From Echinococcus granulosus (lineage: Eukaryota > Platyhelminthes > Cestoda > Cyclophyllidea > Taeniidae): a stretch of DNA of 64,000 nucleotides. Of the stretch, positions 46,008 through 59,497 are shown one piece after another (position 1 is the stretch's first letter; each line of letters starts with the position of its first letter). Below the pieces are notes generated by a model. That model was not told the DNA's origin. It searched no databases and was given only the letters and a program-made list of their open reading frames with translations. The stretch spans positions 887,566 to 951,565 of the forward strand of contig NW_020170405.1 in NCBI RefSeq assembly GCF_000524195.1, read 5' to 3'. The position numbers and the translations under genes were made by a program.

Positions 46008-48776
46008 ATGAGTCGTGTTTTGACATCAGAACTTTCTGAGATGTCCATTGGGCCCGATTCCATTGAGACAAATGGTTCTGCTCATCGAATGGGAGATTCA
46101 TCTCCAATGGGACGCATTAATCCATGGAAAGGTCGTGCAGTAACGTCTAATAGCGTTAAAGGGATGGTTGATGGCCCATCCGGTGCATCCTCACAACTAC
46201 GGGATGTAACTGGAGGAAGTTCTTCCAGCGAAAAACTATTTGAGGCGGATGCCTGGCCTGAGCCCTCGGCTCCGTTTGAGCGTCGTGTAACGGTGTCTGG
46301 TTCAGGCACTAGATCAATTGACGAAAAACCGAAAAATAGTAAGTTTGACTTTATGGTTGTAGAAGGGATCAGATTTTCGCTGATACATTTCTATTTAAAA
46401 TGCGTTTTTGGTTCCCAAAGCCTGTATTTGCTATACGGCATATTTCTATATGTGCTACAATCCTTGTTAGTTTTGCTAATTTCGTACTACCCTCGATTTT
46501 ATAGAAAAACTTGGCCGAAAGTGGCAAAATATTGAGATCGAATTCGTCACCTCACGCGGAGGTAGCAGTGGGAATCGCGGCGGTGTACGTTTGCCATCTG
46601 GGGCGACGAACGCCAACCATCACTCCCTCTCGTTGATCCCACCATCGAGTTCGGAAATCAATTCACCCACTTCATCCACTCTCTCTCGCGGTGGTGGTGG
46701 TAGCAATCGTAGGGGAGGGTTGACGTCAAACGGTTCTTTTAATCGCGGACGTGGTAATAGACACATTAACGGTTATTATCAGTCTCGTGCATCATTGCGG
46801 GCTCCAGACCAGGACGTGGTGCAGGAGCCCTCCAATGATGTCTCAGAGACTAGCAACATGGAACCAGTGTCTAAGGCGGTTCCCACTGCCTTCGTAAGTG
46901 GGGTGCCGCGCGGGGCGTACTCATCACGGGGGCGTAGGGCTGGCTCTCGAGGTGGCGGGTATACGAATACCAGTTACGTGTCAAAGAATAGCGGAACAAG
47001 TGCTTCACAGCCCAATACATCCACCCCTTTGACGGTACCCCAGCAGGTTTCCGTAGCAGCGGCAGCTGTTGCTGCTCAAGCGATGCCTCAGTTGCCCGCT
47101 GTTGGACCAGGTTAGTTGGTTTTCTACTGGTACGATTTTATTTAAAAAATTTGTTTCCTCGTTATGTGATTCCCCAAGTGCTTAAATTAGACCATAACGA
47201 TATAAGTAATTGTTCTCTTTTGGTTTCTGATTGATTTTAGAAGCAGTATTTTTTACTTTTAGTTACTTATTTATTCCCCAATATGTTGGTGCCCGGACCG
47301 GCGGTCTTTCCAATCCCACCACAAACGTTCCCCGTGACCACGGAAGCGGCCGTCATGGACGGTGGCGCAGCTGCTTTGCAAGCTGCGGTTCTCTTACCTC
47401 AGCCCTCTCCCCAGGCCTGCCTCGTCTCTCCTGAGCCGACTTCCTCTGCGGTTCGCAATCCACTAAGAGAGGATGTCACGCTTGAAGAGTTGCTTGAATT
47501 TCTCAGTCAGTACAGATGGTCCAGAGTCCGGATGCCAGATCATTTTCGGAACCATCCAACTGTGGCTGCAGCTATGCAGGCGGTCGGAATGGCCGCTGCG
47601 ACCGGTGACGAAACTGCAGCCGAGTTTCCGAGGGAGGGTGCAGCTAGCCCTGCTATGGAGAAAAAGGAGGATATAATTGTTGTTGATGACAGATTCTACT
47701 TTGTTCCTTTGAATTCGCATTTAACTAAGTTCCTAAAGTTTCATTCCAAACAGGATTATATCCGTCACCACGTGTAAGTTATTGTTTTGTCGCTTGGGCT
47801 ATATTTACCTGTTTCTAAAGTTATTCTTTTCCTTTGCAGCGAATATTACTTCAGTGACATTAATCTACAGCGGGACGAACATTTAGTGAAGCTTATTTGT
47901 ATGAATAAGTACACGTGTCCTATCGGCGCACTTCTCGGTTTCAATAGATTACGTTACGTTAATACAACAGAAGATGAACTCATAGAAGGCGTTACGAATA
48001 GTTCAACCGTCACTGTTGTATACGACGACCAACAACGGGCCGTTGGTGTGACTCCTCAAAATCCATCGGTTTTGCGGGCTACTGCGGTCGCTTACCCAAC
48101 GTCCTTTGATTGCACTTCACAGCAATCCACACAGGCGCCTGATTTACAGCAACCAAAGTCTTCCGAAGTTGAATCTTCTCAGGTGTTAATGCCTGTCGGC
48201 TCTATAGGCAGTCTGCCGTTCGTGTTGTCCAATGGCATCCCTGCGCCCCCTGTTCCTGGTTTGCAGCCCAACGGAAGTCATATTTTCCAGTCTCCCCATT
48301 TTCTTCCTTATCCGGGTGTTCCGACCTTACCGTCATATTATGGCGCAAATACTTTGCCCGGAACGGTCGCGACCGGCGCCGCCGGAGATCACACAGTTAC
48401 GATGAATCCAGCACCTGCCCCAGATAGTACAAATGTGTGTTATCGTCCTCTATGGCCAACTCCATCAGTCTTTCCTCAAGCTCCAGCGTCATTTCTTCCA
48501 TACATTACATCACAGCACCAGCCATTTTATGTCCCGCTGTTGCAGCCACCGCCAGCTGGTTTGACCTCTGTTGCTGCTTCGGTTCATAATAATATATCGA
48601 GAAACCCGCCTGTGCCGTTTCTCCCCGTTTCTGTTGCAGTTTCCAGTACACAATTATCGGTTCCACAGCAGAGGACGTATGCTGTTTCCGTTAGAGCTCC
48701 ACACCGACCCCCCAGCAACCGAACCATTAGCGGCGACTGCAAAGTCATTGACGAAACATTAGAACAAAATTCGTAA
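46008..48776 (+). CDS. LARP1: La-related RNA-binding protein, LARP1 type, 4 exons
   Basis: Exons: 46008-46338, 46505-47110, 47263-47773 and 47840-48776, phases closing to 794 residues. LARP1 proteins bind mRNA 5' ends and poly(A) and regulate translation and stability of ribosomal-protein mRNAs in the cytoplasm. The La motif spans about residues 475-560: KQDYIRHHVEYYFSDINLQR, then DEHLVKLI, PIGALLGFNRL and a degenerate winged-helix tail. The EYYFS...NL-x-RD pattern with P-I-x-x-L-x-GF is the LARP1 form; LARP4 has CFSRENL and IPI. The N-terminal half is disordered and rich in RGG-type sequence (GGGGSNRRGGLTS, SRGRRAGSRGGGY). The C-terminal 230 residues are Pro/Ser/Val-rich with no recognisable DM15 cap-binding repeats, unlike animal LARP1. 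The start is supported by an in-frame TAG 12 bases upstream. Confidence 0.88.
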
Positions 48777-51000
48777 ACTGCACAATTTGCCTTCACTATT
48801 TAACCCTTCCCTGTACATAGCCTCGATTTTTATACAAATTTCATTTTGGAACTGCTAAAAACTGTACAGTATGCGTATGGCAGAACAAAAAGACAAAAAA
48901 AAATGTTTCTTTGCGTTTGCGTTCAATCGCATACGTCTTCTGTACATAAATTTGCATTTACCATCAACTTTCAGTGACGCTTGCTTCGTGTGAGTTTTCC
49001 TACTTTCGTTGTTCTGTTGCTCTCTAGCAATTTAGGGGACATCCATCCAGTCATCTGTAAAAAGAACAAAAAAGTGCTTGTAAACAGCTTTCTCCTCCGA
49101 AGGCGTTGTTTTACCCGTTTCCTCTACTGCTCATCATCTAGCAAGCTGTAGAGGATTGGATCAGCCTATCTCGCTTCTGGCCCGTGTTCGGACCCTCTTA
49201 TGTGCCCACATTTCTACTGTTCTTCTTTGCTTTTTCGTCTCTGGCCCACATTCCGCTCTCTTCTGTTTAAGTGTACTTCTATCTGGACACTTCTCCTTGT
49301 GCTTGTTTGTATGTCCTGTTGATTCTGTAGATGCGCCACTTTCATTATTATCATAGGCGCCATAACCAATCTGATCTTTTTCTTCTTTTCCGTGGGTTAA
49401 ACGGTGTGGTGCTTGGCTTTGCACCATTTGGTTGTTGCACGTACTAGTGACCTTCTGGAAGCGCTGTGCCACGTTGCTGCACTGGGCGGGGTGGTCTGCT
49501 GATCCTTTGTAGGGTCTGAACTCGTCCAAGCTCTGAGAAGGTAGCGGTTCCTGCAGATGTATTGTGGATAGGGCACAGGCTGAATTACACTGGCCAGTGT
49601 AATTTGGTCAGTATTGTGTGCTTGGAAAGCGTGGATGGATTGGCTGTCGTTGTTTGCTTACTTCCGGTGCATGGAGTTGTTAAAAGCGGTCAAATTGGAT
49701 GATTTGCTGGTTTTCGTGGACCACGTAATTGGTCCTATGGACTCTTGCACTACTCTGGGAGCTTGAAAAGACTCTTGGTGGTGAAATCATGAGGAAGGGG
49801 TGCAGGTCCTTTCCAGCTCTAAGGACAGTGATTGAATGCTTAAAAGGTGTCAGGTCGCAGTCACTAGGACAGGGCAATAGGGTTGCTTTCGTGATTAGCA
49901 GTGGGAGCATTCCTGCTACTCACATCTGCTATGTATGTTCGGTGGTAAAAGGAGAGTCCCGCGTTTTGCCAATGGATGGAACTATCTATGGAGAAGGAGG
50001 TGTTTACTTCAGCGACATTTCGGGAATAACAATGGTGAAAATGTGCACCGTAGAGTTTCGCGAAGTCAACGCGTCGGTCACACGAATATGGTGACTCGAG
50101 GCGATTATTGAGGCACTGCCATGCCTCTTATCACATTATTTACCTCTAAAACCTTTTGCACTAATTAATTACCCTCATGTCTCGAGTAAAGGACCACATA
50201 GTCTTTCCATGTGTTTGAGATGTTTGGTTCAATAATTCTTCCTCCCATATAAGGCAGTAAGAGGGACTGTCGAACAGTTTCACGTCTGACTCTTTAACAA
50301 ACTCAACCTGGTGGTGCGCAAAGTGCTACTCACTTTTAGGATTCGTTTGCGATCATCCTAACTCTAGAAGCCCCAATAATTAAATGATGTCACCCATAAA
50401 ATAAACAAAATAACTTATTTGTGAATTCGGTACTAAGATTTGTCCACGCGACAGGTGAATTGCAATTGGTATGCACTATTGGATAAGTGCAACGACTTCG
50501 ATGTCAAAATTTCGGGTTGTGTGTACAACTTGGCAGAGGTGAAGGCCATCTTGCTTGCAGAAGCCCTCTTTAAAACTGTTTGTCTACTGACTCTGGACTG
50601 CATTTCTTCACAAAATTTGACATCGTTGTATCAATACCATTGTAAGGGGAGTAAAAAAGGACTTATCTCGGGTTGATTAACACCTGACACCGTGTTTGAC
50701 AACGATCACACCCCTCATGTTACAGTATTTCGGGCAAATCACAACTTGGGGTCCTTGTGGTGTATTATTATGACAAAATCATTAAAAAATTTCTTGTCCA
50801 ACGCTTGATTTATGGATGAAACTTAGTTTAAAGTTGTTTGTTGACGCTAAATATGGTCTGAAATTTTATTATTAACTGGATTGTGTTTTCAATACTAAAT
50901 TTATATTCAAAATTGTGGCAGTGGCCGCTCTTCAGTCAGTGATTATTTCAAAGTATTTCCTACTTATTTATTCCCTTTAGGTAATTTAATGACCATTTTA
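48777..51000. other. 3' region of LARP and intergenic DNA
   Basis: Contains the LARP 3' untranslated region (T-rich, with a poly-A-like tract near 48893) and then unremarkable sequence. A 121-codon plus-strand frame at 49729-50094 and a 122-codon minus-strand frame at 49161-49529 match nothing I know and lack flanking splice logic. Confidence 0.4.
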
Positions 51001-54000
51001 GTTAACTCAGCATCAATAAAATTTTTTGTGTCCTCATAGTCCCAAATCCGTTGCCGATAATAACGGGTGGTAATCGCGCTCCCACGCACATTTTTACAAC
51101 CTCCATAAAAGGGTTGGAATTGAGCAACATATATGCATATAGTGCACTGGCATGTCTGGGTCATCTGTGAAGATGCGTCCAAACATCGCCGGTCCGGAAG
51201 TTTTATTTACACTCACAAAAGGCCTGGATGGCTCTAATCGTCGACGACATGAATAGAACACTCTGGGGCCGAACGACGACCGATTATTCGAGTGGTGTTG
51301 ATGGAGGCAGTGATTACAGGCCTGCTGCGCAATCCACAGACCTTGACCTGAATCTGTGCGTTTTTCGAATACCAGAAACATGACCTCGAATGTATTTACG
51401 TGTTCAAGGCTACGCTGTGTGGGTGAGCTGATAAGAGCATTTATGCGAAGGAATCAAATGTACATGAATTTCGCACAAAGTGTCTACTTTTTCCCGTCTT
51501 TCGATAGAATATCTCGAGGTTTCCAATTCCGCTAAGATATATACAGGTGTGAAATACTGTGAAAAAATCTTCTGCTACTGACCATCTACTTAATTGGGAA
51601 GTGTGCTTCTTTCATAGAATTCCAACAGATTAGTATACAAACGCCGCGTACATTTTTTTGGCTTTTAAAAGTGATGGGGGCAATTTTTCACTGAGCCTAT
51701 GAAATTCAAGCAGGAGAGCTCGAAGACCGGGGGGTAGGCGAGTGGGAAAATCCGACGATTGATTTCCACATCTACCACCTTGACGCAGTCTTTCCATCTC
51801 TTCAAGGTCCACGTCTTCCACTCTTCTCATATTAAAGTAATTTTAGAAGCAAGTGGTTGTCATCTTCAAATGCCACCAATACTAGGCCGCTACTTTTTGA
51901 ACCGTGGGTTTAAACCTCGTTTAGAAACCATAGGGCATATGATGTATAACGGAGTCAAATCGTGCTGTGTAGCATGAAGACAACCCTCTCCTTTTGTGTT
52001 CTCACATTTTTGCATATCACGAATGTCAATGGTGGGAAGTTGATCTTACCAAAAAGCACAGTGCAAAGGAGCAGAGGTTATTAAAACTATTCCCATGGAA
52101 GTCATTTTTGGCTAATATGTAAAGGCAACAACAAAAGCTACAGGCGTTCAGGTAAAGTGGGAATATTTGAGTTTGTGTGGCACAAGAATACATTTTAAGG
52201 AATAGAAACTATATCAATCTTATGGATGCCTTCCCCTTTAACCTGCACATTCCTCTTGGCGTTTGACTAATATCCAGAAAGCTTCTCCACAGAAATACTT
52301 GCCAGTACCCTAAACCACCCTTCAATACTCGCGCCAAATTTGCGAAACCACACATGCTAGGCATCGTTTGTGTACATTGTTCTCACAGACAATTTCATCT
52401 CTTATTCAATTTTACGACAGGTTAGGCGTTGACATTCCAGGTTCAGGAGTTCCACCCGCTAAATGTTTAGAGGAATGGCTGATGAATTGAGGGCTGGTAA
52501 CACCGACGGACGTACACCAATCTTTGAAGCATTTACACTATTCCAATGTCTTACTGTGGTTGGGCATTCGATTACCTTACTGTGCTGGAATTCTTCCACT
52601 GTTGTGCATGGCCTTTAAGCCTTTGCTGAAAACATAGTTAGTTACTATAATTTGTTTCACCCCCGTACCGATACCGTCCTATTAATTAACGGTGTACCGA
52701 CTAACCCACAACACATACACTAGCTAATGGTAATAGGACAAATGTACCACTTACTACTGACCGTCGTTACACCATAGTGGCATCCCTTTTATGCTTCTAG
52801 GCGTAAAATAGAGGTTCTCGGCCCGACCTGGATGTCCTTGGCCACGATTATGGGCACATGAAGCAAAGCGAGATAAAGGGGTGTTGCTTAAGAATAATTA
52901 TCCTCGAAGTTGATGTTACTCATAATTTTGCTTAATTGAAAACAATAAAAAATAGCATTCGTCCTGAAGGCCAGTTTTGGGTGTTTACGGGGAAATAAAC
53001 CCGTCATCTCACCCAACATGAGATTTGAGTCATCGCTAACTCAGGTGACATCAGAGTGATCGCCTGAATCATTGTCAAGCTAGACTTCTGTAAAACAACT
53101 GAACCAATCATTAGATTAAAGAAGTGTCTTTGAGGTACGCTGGTTAAAATCTGTAAGTGGCGAGGATGATGTAGAGGAATGATAAAGCCAAATCGCCTGT
53201 TTCAGGAATAATTGAAATGGACTACAATGAAGGCCTTAGACACACCTAGGGGAGAGCCTTGGTGAAGAATAGAAGCCGGTAATGGTTGAGTCTTCATGGA
53301 AAAAATCTACTGCTGAAAAGACCTTCACCTCTGTTAGGCCATTACACAGGCCCTAAAGATCTGACTGCGGACAGGGTGCACTTTTCTAATAGTACGCAGA
53401 GATTGCATTTTTCACGTCTCAAAGGCACACCTTAGTAACTCATTCCCACATAAGCAATTCTGTTGAGTTAAAAAACTTGGAGTTTAGCTTACTGTAAATT
53501 AATGAGTCGATTCTAGCTCCTCATGGAAACCAAGAATTGGTCCCTCTGATTCCATTTTTCATTTCTATTCGAAATGTACCCTCTGTGCGTAGTGTTGGGG
53601 CTGTTTCACAAATGCAAATTGTCCAAATCACTTCTCTCGTGGTTAAGGATAACTCTCCAGTTCCTACCTCTCCGTGATCATCGGAAATGACTAATAAATG
53701 TGAATGTAGTTACAAATTTCCCTTTGAGTGTTTTCTTTTTGACTTTTCTGCATCGTCTTCTTTCTCCATTGCCGTAAATTATTTTACCCACACTTTCTTT
53801 TCCCTCTCTTGGGATTTTATTTCACTTAACTTTGGTTACTGTCAGGGTTTGAAGCGAAAAAGAGTCTTTATTAAGATCTTTATAATCAGTATTTAAAAGA
53901 AGAGCTTTCGTCGTCGATTTATTTGCGCAACAGAAGTAGTTATTCCAACCCATAAAAATGAGCCATTTTATTAGTTTTTTTATAACTACGAAAACCTGAA

Positions 54001-56580
54001 GAATTAATCATCATTTTATTGTATCATATGCAAGTTAAAGTTAGCCCTGAAACGTGCCGTTTTCTTGGCAAGGGCCGGAAACAATTTTTACACCGTACTT
54101 GGAACTGATTTTGCATTTGTATTATGCTTTAGTATATAACACTCAAACACAAGATGATCAGTTCGACCCAGTAATCATTGCTTTGAGAGGAAAACGATTT
54201 GCAGCTGTCTTATTGTTTGGAACCGACGCACACTACCTCTTCCTAAGTACAATGAGGTATTTTTCACCTGATTAGGCACCAAAGTTTGTGCAGCAAAATC
54301 GTCTCAAGTTTGACAGTAGTTTGATTCACCCATCGCTAATCGTGCTTGATGATGTGATGAGTGGGGAGTTGTTGCTCTTTTTCTGTTTTCTCACCCTTTA
54401 ACGAACCATGGTCTTAACCACCTCACTTCCCCAAACACCATCAGCTCCACACCATCCTCTATTTTATGTCAATTTTACTTTCCACCTACGCTTTAGTGAG
54501 TTTTAGACGCAATTATTAACCACTGTCACAGCCAAGTCCTCACCGAAGGCGTTAAAACATATATCATTTTTAATCCAAATTTATTGTTGATGCGTAAAAG
54601 GATTGGAGAGCTGTTAGCAGCAACTGCACGGATAAGATACCATGTCACCTAGACGTAAATCAACATCTGAAAAGACCAAAGAACCCGTGCACGGGTAAAA
54701 CAAGCTTCGCTCTGTTCCAGTTGCTGACTTTGAGTCTGCCTGTCACCTCTTCACAGAGACGCTTTGACCCAGCACCAATATGTTTTATAAAGGGTTTCAT
54801 TAGACTATAGCCATCACTTATGCAAAATTCCACCTTGATTTCAGACCTAGTTTCGAGGCTTCAATCAAAGGAAAATAAATGAAGGGGTAAGCCGTTGTTA
54901 ATTCTAAATTCAGCATGCTAACTCAAAAACTTATGCAGAAGTGGATCCACTAGAAGTACTTTGTCAACAATTTTAGTCAGGGAAAGTATTATTAACGAAA
55001 TCATCCATTGATTACGTGACTCTCACTTCGATACCTCGATCATGATGCTGGGGCAAATAAACTTTTGGCTCAAATGAAGGGATTGTTAACGAAGGCACCG
55101 TGCATAAATTTTGATTTAATTGACTTGAATGTATGAGTTGCGGTGTAGCTGTAGACTAATGACTACTACCATTACAAATAAGTCAAACAAGGGTTTTCCT
55201 TATCAAGATAGCAGAACCATCAAACTAAGCAAGGTTTCAAAAAGCCATTTGACATAATGATGTCATCTAAAACGTCAGTATAGCCTCTACGACAAGAAAT
55301 CATGCTGCTTTGTATCACTGCCACGTGGGAAAGAGATAAATGCGTTGTGTTTTTGTCTTAAAAAGGAATAGTTCTCCTCTATGCTGACTGCAAGAAAGGA
55401 GGAAACGAATCATTTGTAGTCATCAAAATGCTATAAACAAGTGTTTTTTTGCGAGGGGGTTTTGACGTCAAATTTAAGGCATTTTGAAATGGGGCGATTT
55501 TGCTGCACATTTGGGGGTGTGCATATTCGCATACGTCTCCTGTGTGGACTATTATTTATTTTTAGGCGTGTTTCAGTTGCTTCCTTCAAGTACACACACA
55601 AATTCATTCCATTGTAGATTCTTTTTGCAATGATTGGGTTATTTTTTGCGCTGCATGAATGCATTTTGAAAGCTCAGCATTCTTGAGGTGATTTTGGAGT
55701 TCGTGGGAGTTACGCAATTCTGGAGAGTACTTTATCAAGCGAAGGTACTGATCAATATGGAACGATCAAGATGATGACTGAGACACCAACAGTTCTGTTG
55801 CATAATACAGTAATACAGCTGATTCTTGTTTAGTAATTAAATAACAAATTATTTTACCATGGATTCCACCCACTCATTTCCATTCATTAATATCAGTTCT
55901 TAGAATAAAAAGTCGTATGAACTGATAGTAATTTTAATACTTTTTTTCTCATAATTACCCGAAATACTCAAGTAAATGCTTTGCTGGGATGATCTACTTA
56001 TGTTGCTATGGCGACAGCACAGTGACCTCACCTTGGACTGTGTGTCAGTGTGGTAGTAATGTGTCCTCTTAGCAAGGCTTGTGCGCAAGTTTGTTGCCCC
56101 CTGCGTTCAAACGATTTGTGAGTTCCTGTTCGGGTCTTCCGCCTTTGCAAGGTCTTCGGCAGAATCGGGCAGACGCAACGAAGATAAACAGTCTCCTAAT
56201 AGTGCGGACAAGTAAACCAAAATGCATGTCATTCATGCCCAGTGATAGAGGAGAAGGTTATTTTTGATTCCTCTTATCGACGAACGTGTTTATCCATTCT
56301 GTTCATATTGTTCATTCTTTAACAGAGGGTAATGGCAACAACTTTGATAAAGAATCGTACAGTTCGACGAAGTGAGCCTCTATACATCTGCGCAATGCTT
56401 CTTGTTTGGCCCGCCTATTAAAAACGGTAGAATACTAATATAGAAAAGACCAGCTTCGTCCTCTCTCTTTAATGAAAGTGGGAGTGGAAGACATTAAGGG
56501 ATGAAAAGATGCTCATTATTTAGCGCATAATTCCCTCATTCGCTCTTAATCGCTACAGCTGTTGAGAATGGTAATGGTGA
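51001..56580. other. Long intergenic stretch, nothing recognised
   Basis: About 5.6 kb of AT-rich sequence. All open frames are short and family-less. No TG...CA repeat copy, RNA gene or exon supported. Confidence 0.45.
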
Positions 56581-56627
56581 TTGCGTTTATGCTGGATCTC
56601 TCGTCGCGTGGAGCGCTCACACGAATC

Positions 56628-56679
56628 CACACACACGCACACACAGGCTGCCTATTGCGTGTGTTTGTGCTTGTGTGTG
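56628..56679. repeat. CA/TG-rich inverted repeat
   Basis: A left arm of CA dinucleotides (CACACACACGCACACACAGG) is followed after about 8 bases by a right arm of GTGTGTTTGTGCTTGTGTGTG. The arms can pair into a hairpin. It lies in a locally CpG-containing block (56560-56760). Confidence 0.6.
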
Positions 56680-59080
56680 ACTACGTGCGCTTTCTGGCTT
56701 AGTTGCCAAATTATTGAGGGTGTGCCGCCTGATCTCCGATGACGTGTCCGCTCGAATGACTTACAATAATTGACAACCCCATTTATCGATTGGTTTGACT
56801 TGACATTGCAGGTCTTGGATCACGATCCTCTTTTGTCACCTTCCTCAATCCAATACCGAAGTAAAACGTTATGAGAGGCAATGAATTTATCCCAGACACT
56901 TTAGGTACCTTTAGCCCACCCGCTCATGTTTTTTTTTGAAGACTCCACTATTCTGTATAGGCGGGAAAAATAATTATTTTAGACCGCTCTTTGTGATTGC
57001 ATTTTTTTCACACAAAAGGTCAAAAATTAATTGAATTACAAAATTTGAGGAGTTTCCGTTGCAATTTCGGCGAAGTTACCACAAATATCTGGGTTATTAA
57101 TATTCACAAAATAATGTGCGGTTATGCACACTAGGAAAACAACGCAGTAGCCCTGGTTACAATGAAAGAAATTTAATCAAATTAGGGTGATTACTAGGAG
57201 GCCAAATCTTTAAAGGAAAGACGAGCATTTTACGCTATTCACAACACAGAAATGGCAAATCACGTTGTAATAGTAGCCTTTGTAAATGATGGCATCAAGC
57301 ATCTACTTTTGAAAGTTAGAAGCATTACTCAACAACCTACTTTCGTTTGTAAAATACTTTACTGTTCGTTGCGAAATTTACTGTTAAGGTCTTCAATGTG
57401 TCAATTTGCGACCCTTCTCATTCTAAAATACACAAGTTTATGAAGATATTTAAATTATTTTCATCAGTGCACTTTGAATTGACTACATAAACAAAGTTTG
57501 TCAAGGAAGCCAAAGCCTGGAATCAGCAACTGTTTATTTTAAAATGACCTCATGGTCACATCCACCACTACGCCACTTTACTTGGCTGACGTCTAAGCCC
57601 AATTCGCAATGCTAACAAAGTATGCGTCTATCCCATTACTTCGGAGCTGGTATTTTAGTGCAACTGGAGGCCTTCAACCCCACAGAACGGTAAAATATGG
57701 TTCCCTACACCCCCCTCGATACGCCATGTCTGCAGTATCCAGAGCTTGCATTTCAACGCGTCTCTCGTTGTACGACTGAATCACATCTTCACCGAACAAA
57801 TGCAAGAGATGCTCGAATTTTGATGTGCAATTGGATGGCGAGTTTTTTCCGATGAGTCAGGTTAATACTAATATTTTGCAAACTTGGGCACGCGGCTATG
57901 GAAACCATTTATGCGCACTCATACTCACAGGTATCCAATGGATACAGTTCATGCAAAATCATTAGCATATATTAGACATACCCGTGGCACGTATTATTCC
58001 TCTAGGTGTCAAAACAAAAAAGTACAGATATTGCTGGCAGCGTCTGCATCACATGACACTCAAAGCTGGAAATCCGACTTATTTAATCAGTGCAACGGTT
58101 TTGATGCTAATTGTGACTCCCTTTACGGACGACAGGAAAGTAAGGAAAATCAGTTCAGCTTAACAGAACGAATAAACACCGGTGTTAATTGGGGTCTAAA
58201 CGAGTCCATCAGAAAAGGTCTCTTTCAGGAGGAATTTTTTGCAATTCTCTGCAAAGAAACTGGTGTGTAGGGAATATGAAATGACAAATCTGAGTATTTA
58301 ACCATTTACAGAAGGATAGCTGGTGGATTAAAATGTTTATAATTTTTAGGTCTTAAATGCTCTGCCCTTTAAAAAAAGTACGTTTTTGCTTAATCAAGTC
58401 GAAATATTGCCAAAGTTCTTCATTTTGTTGGTCGGATGCTTTCTGGTGGCGAATTTCTTGGTTGAAAGTCCTAATCAGCATTAGTGACTTCCTTATTTTC
58501 CATTCTGGAGTCCAAGTGAGATATCACTGTCAGTGAAATGTGATACACCAGAATTGAATTGCACCCTTGATATAACCCCTGAAATAACCCCAAAAAACTG
58601 CACTTTTTGAATCTACGTGTTCAAACAAATCACCAACTCTAATTAGTGGTGATTTATGGTTTTATTTATGCCTATAGAAGAGTAAAAGTACCCAAGATTA
58701 CCTTCGGCTAAAAGTAGGAAATATTCTTTTGTAGCAAGGAAGTACAACTACAGAAAACGATTAACAACGCTAGTAGGTACAATTTGTACCCATTGAGGTA
58801 ACATTTTTTTAAAAATGTTTACGAGGTTCGAACATATAATTTAGATGTGATCATTTTATTTCCAAATAAGCTTTTGCTCTGTCAAAGTAATTTCTATTTT
58901 CCTCCCAATTCCGCATATTTTTTAGCATAATTAAACACGATTTTATCTTAATTTTTTTCCCCGCAATCAAACCTGGAACCCGATTAGGACGCCGCCTACA
59001 ATACCATCCGGATCTGCTATTCCCTGTTCATTTAAACAATGAAACCGATTGCGTTACCCTTGGTTCACAAAAGCCAAGCA
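56680..59080. other. Intergenic stretch with one unplaced open frame
   Basis: AT-rich. An open frame at 57884-58270 (128 codons, plus) is long for such AT-rich DNA and its peptide has mixed composition (SHDTQSWKSDLFNQCNGFDA), but I cannot match it to a family and see no clear promoter or splice sites. Left as unsupported. Confidence 0.35.
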
Positions 59081-59450
59081 AAATGCGTGATCTCTTCAGC
59101 GGAGTGACAGCTTCAGGCGTTGGGATCGGGGGCGGGGACGGGGGCCTGGCGGTAAGATGCGTGGTCAAGCGCTGCCCACCCGCGCACAGCTGGCAGCCAC
59201 GCTGCGCGCGCATGCTATCAGCTGGTCGCGCGAAGCGCATGTCCTCAGGTCGCTTCCACAATAGGCGAGCGGACACGCACGTACGCACGCATGCGTGCAC
59301 ATTTCATTGTGTGTTCGCGTGTGTTCACGTTGCCATGGCAACCGAATGCGAGTGCGCGAAAGCTTGTTTGCAAATCTGCGGTATGTGGGCACGTTCGCAA
59401 GACTATCGATTCCGACTTTTTGCACTTGGACGCCGCGATAGCTTGCCGAA
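59081..59450 (+). promoter_or_regulatory. GC-rich island, probable promoter/5' leader
   Basis: The strongest GC and CpG block in the window after 48 kb. It includes G-rich tracts (GGGATCGGGGGCGGGGACGG), a CTGCGCGCGCATGC stretch resembling an NRF-1 half-palindrome, and alternating ACGC/TGCG sequence at 59276-59300. Open frames on both strands are composition artefacts. The island precedes a plausible start codon at 59451. Confidence 0.4.
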
Positions 59451-59497
59451 ATGTCTCGGGAAGATGGCCTACTTTTCAATGTGGATCCTATTACTCG
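59451..59497 (+). CDS. Possible first coding exon of an unidentified gene
   Basis: ATG in good context (GCCGAAATGT), then the short peptide MSREDGLLFNVDPIT and a GT donor (CG/GTCAGTGAGC) in phase 2. It sits directly after the GC-rich island, as a first exon would. No downstream exon was recognised in the remaining 4.5 kb, so the gene would need a long first intron running to or past the window edge. I do not recognise the peptide. Tentative. Confidence 0.22.
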
